Positions 56,491 to 64,000 of a DNA stretch of 64,000 nt are shown in pieces. The notes below the pieces were generated by a model. The model was not told the origin of the DNA, made no database searches, and saw only the letters and a list, made by a program, of their open reading frames with translations. Source of the DNA: Roseicyclus sp. (lineage in GTDB: Bacteria > Pseudomonadota > Alphaproteobacteria > Rhodobacterales > Rhodobacteraceae); the NCBI GenBank assembly GCA_018401055.1, contig JAGYLB010000109.1:1-64000 (forward strand), read 5' to 3'. A program made the translations under genes and the position numbers. The number at the start of each line of letters is the position of its first letter. Position 1 is the first letter of the stretch.

Positions 56491-57840
56491 ATGAGCGATT
56501 GGCTGTGGCAAAGCGCGAGCGATCTGGGGCGGGGCATCGGCACAGGGCAGATCGACCCCGTTGATCTGGCCGAGACATATCTGGAGGCCGCTAGCGCACA
56601 TGAGCACGGTCCCCGCATCTACGCCCGCCTGACGCCCGACCGCGCCCGGGCCGAGGCGATGGCTGCCCGCGACCGGGCAAAGAATGGCGTGCGGCGCGGG
56701 CTGCTCGACGGGGTGCCGCTCAGCTGGAAGGACCTGTTCGACACGGCGGGCATTGTCACCGAAGCGGGCTCCATGCTGCTGGAGGGGCGCGTGCCCGACA
56801 CGGACGCCGAGGTCTTGCAGCGCGCCACGCGCGCGGGCCTCGTCTGTCTGGGCAAGACGCATATGTCGGAACTGGCCTTTGCAGGGCTGGGCCTGAACCC
56901 GGCCTATGGCGGCAACACCGATCCCTTGCCCGCGACGCCGCCCAACGTGAACGATCCGGCTTGCGTGCCGGGCGGCTCGTCCTCGGGGGCGGCCGCGTCG
57001 GTCGCTTATGGCCTTGCGCCTGCGGGCATCGGGTCGGACACGGGCGGATCGGTGCGCGTGCCTGCGGCATGGAACGATCTTGTGGGTCTCAAGACCACCC
57101 ATGGCCGCCTGAGCCTGCAAGGCGTCGTGCCGCTTGCCGAAAGCTTCGACACCGTCGGGCCGCTCTGCCGGACGGTCGAGGATTGCGCCGAACTGCTTGC
57201 GGTGATGGAGGGAACCAAACCTGCCGACTTGCGCGGTGCAACCTTGCAGGGCGCGCGCTTTCTCGTGCTCGAGCCCTACAGCAGCGATGTGCGCGAGGCC
57301 CCCGGTGCTGCCTTTTCGGCAGCGGTCGACCGGCTGGCACAAGCGGGGGCCAAGATCGAGACGGGCACCGTCGCGGGCATTGTCGAGGCGATGGACCTGT
57401 CGCCGGTCCTGTTCGCCACCGAAGGCTACGGCACTTGGCGCGACGTGATCGAGGCCGCACCCGACAAGATGTATGCCCGTATCCTCGAACGCTTTCGCGG
57501 TGGGGCCGATTTCAGCGCCCCTGATTTCGTGGCGGCGTGGCGCAAGCTGCGCGCGCTCAGGCAGGTCTGGGCGGCGGAAACCGCAGCCTATGACGCGGTC
57601 CTGTTGCCCAGCGTTCCCAATCTGCCGCCGCAGATCGACCGGCTGATGACGGACGCGCAATATTACGTCACCGAAAACCTCATGACGCTACGCAACACGC
57701 GCGTCGGAAACCTGATGAACCTGTGCGGATTGACCCTGCCCACAGGCGTCGCGTCCTGCGGTCTGATGATGCTGGCCCCCCCCATGGCCGAGGAACGGTT
57801 GCTGCGACTGGGCAAGGCGGCAGAGGTGGCATTGGCCTGA
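56491..57840 (+). CDS. Amidase signature family protein
   Basis: The 449-residue frame is intact. The catalytic lysine is K80 in LSWKDLFDTAG, the serine-rich loop PGGSSSGAAAS spans 160-170 with the cis-serine, and the nucleophile is S187 in GSDTGGSVRVP. It hydrolyses amide bonds, but GatA and other members cannot be separated by motif alone; no gatB or gatC is adjacent, so a stand-alone amidase is more likely. It is divergent from the UbiH-like gene. Confidence 0.9.
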   Translation: MSDWLWQSASDLGRGIGTGQIDPVDLAETYLEAASAHEHGPRIYARLTPDRARAEAMAARDRAKNGVRRGLLDGVPLSWKDLFDTAGIVTEAGSMLLEGRVPDTDAEVLQRATRAGLVCLGKTHMSELAFAGLGLNPAYGGNTDPLPATPPNVNDPACVPGGSSSGAAASVAYGLAPAGIGSDTGGSVRVPAAWNDLVGLKTTHGRLSLQGVVPLAESFDTVGPLCRTVEDCAELLAVMEGTKPADLRGATLQGARFLVLEPYSSDVREAPGAAFSAAVDRLAQAGAKIETGTVAGIVEAMDLSPVLFATEGYGTWRDVIEAAPDKMYARILERFRGGADFSAPDFVAAWRKLRALRQVWAAETAAYDAVLLPSVPNLPPQIDRLMTDAQYYVTENLMTLRNTRVGNLMNLCGLTLPTGVASCGLMMLAPPMAEERLLRLGKAAEVALA

Positions 57841-57946
57841 CGGCCACAGCCGCCTGAAACCTTGCGGCTTTTTCTGGACCGGCCTGCGGCAAGGCTGTAG
57901 GCTGGTCACGAACGGGGCACCAATGACCCCGGCCTGAGGCAGTCAC

Positions 57947-59127
57947 ATGGCGTTTCCCGAGCGGTTTTCGAACCTGCCCGACTATGCGTTTCCGCGTCTG
58001 AGAAAGCTTCTCGACGCTTACCCCGCTGGCGGGCCTGTCATCCATATGTCCATCGGCGAGCCGCGCCATCCTTTCCCCGCATGGGTGGGGGATGAGATCG
58101 CGGCTGCGCTTGACGGGTTCGGGCGCTATCCGCCCAATGACGGCAGCCCCGAATTGCAGACCGCCATCGCGGCCTGGATCGCGCGGCGCTACGGCGTCAA
58201 TGTCGCGCCCGACCGTCAGGTTTTGCCGCTCAACGGCACCCGCGAGGGATTGTTCAACGCCTGCCTCGCGCTGTGTCCCGAGACCAAGAACGGCAAGAAG
58301 CCCGTCGTCTTGATGCCCAACCCCTTTTATCAGGTCTATGCCGTGGCAGCGTGGCCGTGGGGGCGGAGCCTGTCTATGTCCCCGCGACCGAGGCGACGGG
58401 GGATCTGCCCGATTACGCCAGCCTGCCTGCGGATGTGCTCGACCACGTGGCTATCGCCTATGTCTGCTCACCCGCGAACCCGCAGGGCGCGGTGGCCGAT
58501 GCCGCATGGTGGGATGCGCTGCTGGCCCTCGCCGAAAAGCACGATTTCCGCGTCTTTGCCGATGAATGCTATTCGGAACTTTACCGCGACACGCCGCCCC
58601 CCGGCGCGCTCGAGGCCGTGGCTCGCACCGGCACCGACCCTGAGCGTGTGGTGGTGTTCCATTCGCTGTCCAAACGCTCGAACATGCCCGGCCTGCGGTC
58701 AGGTTTCGCAGCCGGTGGCCCGGCCTGCATCGCCGAAATGAAGCAGCTTCGCAACTATACCGGCGCGCCCTTGCCGCTGCCCTTGCAGGCGGTGGCTGTG
58801 CGCGCTTGGGGCGACGAGGATCATGTCGAGGAAAACCGCGCGCTCTACCGCGCCAAATACGCCATGGCCGACGAGATCTTGGGCGATGTGCCGGGCTATG
58901 TCGCTCCGCAGGCGGGATTTTTCCTGTGGTTGCCAGTGGATGACGGTGAGGCGGCGGCGCTGAAGCTCTGGCGCGAGACCGGCGTGCGGGTTCTGCCCGG
59001 CGCCTATCTGGCCCGCGAAGCCGGTGGCCTGACGCCGGGCGCCAACAAGATCCGGGTGGCGATGGTCGCCGAACAACAAGAAATGCGCGACGGGCTGATC
59101 CGGCTCAAAGCGTGTCTTTACGGATGA
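57947..59127 (+). CDS. Class I/II aminotransferase (frameshifted)
   Basis: This is a PLP-dependent transaminase; similarity to the DapC/AlaT-like group suggests succinyldiaminopimelate transaminase, but this is uncertain. It starts MAFPERFSNLPDYAFPRLRK, with HMSIGEPRHPFP, PLNGTREGLFN and MPNPFYQVYAVAA. After a frameshift near 58345 come YVCSPANPQGAVADAAWWD, FADECYSELYRD and the PLP lysine in HSLSKRSNMPGLRSGF. Corrected length is about 393 residues. It lies 13 bases before ftsK. Confidence 0.88.
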
Positions 59128-59140
59128 GGGTGTAGGACCG

Positions 59141-62126
59141 ATGGCCTATCAGACCAGACAGCGCGATCCGCTTCTCGACGATCAGACGCATGCCGCGCTG
59201 ATGCGGCTGGGGCAGCAGGCCACGGGCTTTGCGCTGCTCGGCTCGGCGGCGGCGCTGGTCGCACTGCTTCTGTCCTATGCGCCCGATGACCCGAATTTCA
59301 TGGCCGCGACCGATGCCGTGCCGCAGAACCTGCTCGGCCGGTTCGGGGCCTCCGTTGCCGCAATCTTGATGATGATCATGGGCTATGGCGCGCTGCTCTT
59401 GCCGGTCGTGGCGGCGGCGTGGGGTGTGCGGTTCTTGCTGCAATCGGGCCATGAGCGGGTGATGGGCCGTGCCCTTTTCATCCCGATCGCGGTCGCTCTG
59501 ACCTCGATCTTCGCCGCAAGTTTTGCCCCCGGCGAGGACTGGACCCATAGTTTCGGGCTGGGTGGTCTGTTCGGCGACACGATCCTTGGCGCGGTGTTGA
59601 ACGCCATGCCCATGGCGCCCGAGAGCGGGTTGCGCGTGCTGTCGGTCCTGGCCTTTCCAGCCGCCATCTTGCTCAGCCTTTTCGTGGTGGGCGTCAGCCG
59701 GGCGGAATTCGGCTGGGGCCTGCGGTTCCTGATCCTTGGCCTGCTGGCGGTCGGCGCAATGGTATCAACCGGCTTGCGCAGCGCCGGGCAGGGGCCGGGC
59801 GAGCCGCGACCCATATGGCCGCGCGCCGCGCCGCCCTGCGTGAAGCCCGTACCGAAGCTTCGTGCCTCAGCCCCGCCGCTCGTGCCGCAGCGCGGCCGTG
59901 AGGTGCCGATCCGCCGTGCCGAGGCCGCAGCGCCCCGCTCTATGGCGCCCGATCCGGCGCTGCACAGCGTTCCGATCCTCCATGACGACGAGGAGGACGC
60001 GGTCTTGCCCGTCCGTCGTACGTCCGGTTTGCTGGCGCGCATGCCGCTGTTGCGCCCTCGCGAGCCCGAGCCGCAGCAGGTGATGACCCCGCCGGCCGCG
60101 CCTGCCGCACCCGTGCTGGACCCGACCGCGCGCATCGCGCCACCTGACGAGGATCAGATCCGCGCCCGCATCACCGATGTGATCAAATCCCGCGTGCGTC
60201 GCCCGAACAGCGTCGCCGAGGCCGCTGCTAGGCGTCGGGGCGTCCTTCCCGGCGCGGCGCCGCTGCGCCCTGTCGCGCCGCCGGTATCCGCGAACCCCGC
60301 GCAGCGAGTCGAGCCGCCGCTGACCGCTGCGCATCGGCCACAGGCGACCGTCATCCCGACGCCCGCGCCAGCCCCGGTCACCTATGCTGCGCCGTTCGAG
60401 GAGGAGGAGGATCTGGAAAACCTATTTCTCGATGACGACGGGCCCGAGGCCGCACTTGCGGCCCCTGTCGCCTGCGACCTACAGCCTGCCGCAAACCGAA
60501 TTGCAGCGCCGGGTGATGCAACGCGCCGTCGCGCGCAAGCCTGTGACCTCGAAACAGGCGCAGGCCGATGCCCAGCCGTCGCTGCCGCTCCAAGCCAAAC
60601 CCGAGCCGACCTATGAGCCGCCGTCGCTGTCCCTGCTGGCGCCCGCCGACATCATCGAACGCCATCACCTCAGCGACGAGGCGTTGGAGGAAAACGCGCG
60701 CATGCTGGAATCCGTGCTCGACGATTATGGCGTCAAGGGTGAGATCGTCAGCGTCCGCCCCGGCCCCGTGGTCACGATGTACGAACTGGAACCCGCGCCG
60801 GGCCTGAAAGCCAGCCGCGTCATCGGCCTGTCCGACGATATCGCGCGCTCGATGTCGGCGCTGTCTGCGCGTGTCTCCACCGTGCCGGGCCGCTCGGTCA
60901 TCGGGATCGAACTGCCCAACCAGCACCGCGAAAAGGTGCTTCTGCGCGAATTGCTCAGCCACCGCAGTTTCGGCGACGGCAACCAGCGCCTGCCCTTGGC
61001 GCTGGGCAAGGATATCGGCGGCGATCCGGTCATCGCCAACCTGGCCAAGATGCCCCACCTCTTGATCGCGGGCACCACCGGTTCGGGCAAATCCGTCGCC
61101 ATCAACACCATGATCCTGAGCCTGCTCTACAAGCTCAGCCCCGAAGAATGCCGGATGATCATGATCGACCCCAAGATGCTGGAACTTTCCGTCTATGACG
61201 GCATCCCGCATCTGCTCAGCCCTGTTGTGACCGACCCGAAAAAGGCCGTCGTGGCGCTGAAATGGGTCGTGGGCGAGATGGAGGAACGCTATCGCAAGAT
61301 GTCCAAGATGGGCGTGCGCAACATCGATGGCTACAACGGCCGGGTGAAGGACGCGCTGGCCAAGGGCGAGATGTTCAAGCGCACCTACCAGACCGGCTTT
61401 GACGACGAGACCGGCGATCCGGTCTTCGAGACCGAGGAATTCAAGCCCGTCACCATGCCCTTCATCGTCGTCATCGTCGACGAGATGGCCGACCTGATGA
61501 TGGTCGCAGGCAAAGAGATCGAGGCCTGCATCCAGCGTCTGGCGCAGATGGCGCGCGCCTCGGGCATCCACCTCATCATGGCGACCCAGCGCCCCTCGGT
61601 CGATGTGATCACCGGTACGATCAAGGCGAATTTCCCGACGCGGATTTCCTTCCACGTCACCTCCAAGATCGACAGCCGCACCATTCTGGGCGAACAGGGC
61701 GCCGAGCAGCTTCTGGGCATGGGTGACATGCTCTACATGGCGGGCGGTGCCAAGATCACGCGCGTCCACGGCCCCTTCGTCAGCGACGAAGAGGTCGAGG
61801 AGATCGTGCGCCATCTGAAATCCTTCGGCCCGCCCGAATATGCCAACAGCGTGCTCGAAGGCCCCGACGACGACCGCGAAAGCGACATCGACGCGGTGCT
61901 GGGGCTCAACACCGGCGGCAACACCGATGGCGAGGATGCGCTCTACGATCAGGCTGTCGCCATCGTGATCAAGGACCGGAAATGTTCCACCTCCTACATC
62001 CAGCGCAAGCTCGCGATCGGCTACAACAAGGCCGCGCGGCTGGTCGAACAGATGGAAGAGGCCGGGCTGGTCAGCGGCGCCAACCATGTCGGCAAGCGCG
62101 AGATCCTCGTGCCGGAACAGGAATGA
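59141..62126 (+). CDS. ftsK: DNA translocase FtsK (frameshifted)
   Basis: FtsK coordinates division and chromosome segregation. The N-terminal half has four membrane helices (within residues 30-210), then a long proline/alanine-rich linker. After a frameshift near 60465 the motor domain includes [20 protein letters not shown], the Walker A loop [18 protein letters not shown] near 61063-61115, the Walker [17 protein letters not shown] and [20 protein letters not shown]. The C-terminal gamma domain is visible in [20 protein letters not shown]. Corrected length is about 990 residues. A further pair of frame changes near 59790-59860 is possible in the linker. Confidence 0.93.
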
Positions 62127-62219
62127 ACATGGGCGGGCAGCCGCTGGGCCGTCGGTGACGGTTGCGTGATGCGGGTTTCACCCACTTCAATCGGCGCGCG
62201 AAAGGCATATCTTCACAGC

Positions 62220-62814
62220 ATGAAGCAGCTTGTTCTCGCCCTTGCCGTCAGTCTCGCCAGTGCCGCCCCGGCGCTGGCCGATATCGTGCCCCTTACCGCC
62301 CTGTCGCGCTACCTCAACGACATGGATACCGCGCAGGGCAGTTTCACCCAGATCAACGCCGACGGGTCGATCTCCACCGGCACGATCTACATGCACCGCC
62401 CCGGACGCGTCCGCTTCGAATATCAGGGCGATGATCTGCTGGTGATCGCGGGCGGGCAGCAGGTGGCGATTTTCGATGGGCGGTCCAACACGCGCCCAGA
62501 GACCTATCCTCTGTCGGAAACGCCGCTGAACCTGATCCTTGCGCGAAATGTCGATCTGGCGCGCTCGGGCATGGTGATCGGCCATGAATATGACGGCACC
62601 GCCACCCGCGTTCTGGCGCAAGACCCCGACCGCCCCGAGATCGGGACCATCGAACTGGTCTTTACCGGCGACCCGGTGGAATTGCGGCAATGGGTCATCA
62701 CCGACAATGGCGGCGGCGAAGACCACCGTCGTGCTGGGCGGGTTGACCGAAGGCGGGCGCCTCTCGCCGCGCCTGTTCAATATCCCTCAGGAAATCCAGT
62801 TGCGCGAACGCTGA
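62220..62814 (+). CDS. lolA: Outer-membrane lipoprotein carrier protein LolA (frameshifted)
   Basis: LolA moves lipoproteins across the periplasm. The start MKQLVLALAVSLASAAPALA gives a signal peptide. The domain reads RYLNDMDTAQGSFTQINADG, GTIYMHRPGRVRFEYQGDDL and VAIFDGRSNTRPETYPLSET. A frameshift near 62715 precedes TVVLGGLTEGGRLSPRLFNI, ending at 62814. Corrected length is about 197 residues. It converges on the lytic transglycosylase gene with only three bases between. Confidence 0.88.
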
Positions 62815-62817
62815 TCC

Positions 62818-63405
62818 TCAGCGGCAGGATTGCAGTTGCACCCTGTAGGTTTCGGACCGCGCGGCGACACGGTCGGCGACGGTGATGAGCCAAGGTTTTG
62901 CATTGTAGCTGCCCCGCGCATGAGCCTGCGACGGCCTTCGTGGTAGGCCAGATACTGGTTGCGGGCATCCGTCAGGGGGATGCCGTTGCGTTCGCGCGTC
63001 AGCGTCATGTACCAGCCCATAAAATCGGCCGCATCCGCGATGTCGGTGCGCTGTGCGCGCCGGTTGCCGGTATCGGCGATGTATTCATCCCAGGTTCCAT
63101 CCAGCGCCTGAGAATAGCCAAAGGCCGAACTCATCCGCCCCATCGGGATCACGTCCAGCGCATAGCGGAACGGCGGGCGCGCATCACCGACAAGGCGGCT
63201 TTCCTGATGGAATGTCGCCATCTGCACATGCACCGGAACGCCCCAGCGGCGTTCTGCGCGTTCCATGGCGCGCAGGTAGTTGGGGCGCTCGCGCCCAAGC
63301 CGCGCAGGCATCGTCGAGGCTGCGGGGGGCCGAAAAGCTGCCGCGCTGACCACAGCCAGCCGCAAGCGCGCATATCGCGCCCAAGAAAAGGGTTCTGCGT
63401 TTCAT
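62818..63405 (-). CDS. Lytic transglycosylase lipoprotein (frameshifted)
   Basis: The start MKRRTLFLGAICALAAGCGQ has a lipobox cysteine. After a frameshift near 63290 it reads ERPNYLRAMERAERRWGVPV, ATFHQESRLVGDARPPFRYA with the catalytic glutamate, and SSAFGYSQALDGTWDEYIA, typical of SLT-type murein hydrolases. A second frameshift near 62925 precedes the end SETYRVQLQSCR at 62818. Corrected length is about 195 residues. Confidence 0.82.
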
Positions 63406-63493
63406 GATCCTGCTCGTGCCCGATATGGTCGTCTTTTTGTTATGGGGACCATAGCCGGAATCGCGCCGGGAGGGAATGCCGGGTTTCCGCTGC

Positions 63494-64000
63494 TCAAACC
63501 AGAAACGCCAATGTGATCGGCAAAGCCACGATCGCCATCAACGTCGAGACCATGACCAAGCCCGCCACCGCATCGGCATCGGCCCGGTAGCGTTCGGCCA
63601 GAAGGTAGGACGTGACCGCGACCGGCGTCGCCAGTTGCAAGACCAGAACACCAAAGGCCATCGGGTCGAGGCCAAAGGCCCGCCCCGCCACGACGCCCGC
63701 CGCGATTCCCATTGCCAGCTTGGCGCCCGACAGCCAGACCGCGCGCCCGATGCGCCCGGGCTTTAGCCGCGCGACCGCCACGCCCAACGTGATCAGCATC
63801 AGCGGGATGGCCATCTGCCCCGCCAGCGACAGCGACCGGGTCAGCCATTCGGGCGTCTGCCAGCCCATACTCAGGAACAGCCCACCCAAAGGGCTGCCCA
63901 CAGCATCGGCTCGCGCAGCATCCGCCCGGGCGACGCGCCGCCCGCCACCAGCCAAAGCCCCACGGTAAAGGTCAGCACCGCCATCACCGCAAAGACCACC
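63494..64000 (-). CDS. AEC-family transporter, partial
   Basis: This is the C-terminal part of an auxin-efflux-carrier-type permease. Visible helices include LAGQMAIPLMLITLGVAVAR, FGVLVLQLATPVAVTSYLLA and VAGLVMVSTLMAIVALPITL, matching the last helices of the family. A frameshift near 63885 separates an upstream piece with VVFAVMAVLTFTVGLWLVAG. The 5' part lies beyond the window edge. Substrate unknown. Confidence 0.75.
   Translation of the reverse strand, partial: GGLCGDGGADLYRGALAGGGRRVARADAARADAVGSPLGGLFLSMGWQTPEWLTRSLSLAGQMAIPLMLITLGVAVARLKPGRIGRAVWLSGAKLAMGIAAGVVAGRAFGLDPMAFGVLVLQLATPVAVTSYLLAERYRADADAVAGLVMVSTLMAIVALPITLAFLV

Noticed and set aside
60378..62087. A 569-codon minus-strand frame opposite ftsK
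   Set aside because: It is rich in His/Asp/Val in the pattern of an antisense shadow of the FtsK motor domain, which has clear Walker motifs.
1..64000. tRNA, rRNA or CRISPR arrays
   Set aside because: No cloverleaf with a conserved TTCGANTC arm, no rRNA core sequence and no regularly spaced repeats were noticed by eye.

Overview
The window is about 66% GC and reads as chromosomal DNA of an alphaproteobacterium of the Rhodobacteraceae (Rhodobacterales). The evidence is the gene content and order: a TIGR03862-type flavoprotein, DUF2125 and DUF3576 proteins, plant-type glutamate-cysteine ligase, waaA-lpxK, a porin of the group, family 4 uracil-DNA glycosylase next to moaB, and the CnoX/LON/Trm112 cluster. 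Genes are densely packed with many ATGA start/stop overlaps. No rRNA, tRNA, CRISPR array, prophage or complete insertion sequence was found.

Positions 1-16400 are abnormal. A zero-spacer palindrome has its axis between 6456 and 6457. The left arm (1-6456) is an inverted, shortened and increasingly different copy of the right arm (6457-16396). Close to the axis the arms differ almost only by short indels, which looks like a fold-back read or assembly artefact at a contig end. Further out, from gshA to pyrB, they also differ by many third-codon-position substitutions, so the left arm appears to come from a related strain or a diverged second copy. That copy lacks a DUF4268 nuclease-like gene after pyrB and two DUF805 genes between gshA and plsY. 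Single-base frameshifts in otherwise conserved genes occur throughout the window, so most 'broken' genes below are probably consensus errors.

Layout: 6457-9592 ubiA (cut at the axis), rsmE, a membrane protein and gshA. 9632-10845 two DUF805 proteins. 10997-16396 (minus) pyrB, DUF4268, three uncharacterised membrane proteins, pyrC and plsY. 16460-18338 an SRPBCC protein, uracil-DNA glycosylase and moaB. 18455-23300 an RND efflux pair. 23308-27843 a DsbD-N-like protein, YqgE, an NAD(P)-binding protein, alkane monooxygenase and mutY. 27927-30283 a DciA-like protein, a DsbA-family protein and a CoA-transferase. 30313-36780 lpxK, waaA, a cysQ-like phosphatase, pmbA and a DUF2125 protein. 36960-40523 an SDR, an enoyl-CoA hydratase, an HNH nuclease, a flavoprotein and a GST. 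40526-45231 holA, lptE, leuS and a DUF3576 lipoprotein. 45493-48870 a porin, YggS, an L,D-transpeptidase and ribA. 49012-53449 a CenR-like regulator, a secreted protein, xthA, CnoX, a LON-domain protein, Trm112 and a membrane protein. 53722-55175 an arsR-arsP-like pair with a visible operator. 55177-64000 a UbiH-like hydroxylase, an amidase, an aminotransferase, ftsK, lolA, a lytic transglycosylase and the start of an AEC transporter.

Functional themes are pyrimidine synthesis tied to membrane-protein genes, the cell envelope (LPS, lipoprotein and LPS transport, peptidoglycan, porin, disulfide chemistry), DNA repair and replication, and efflux.
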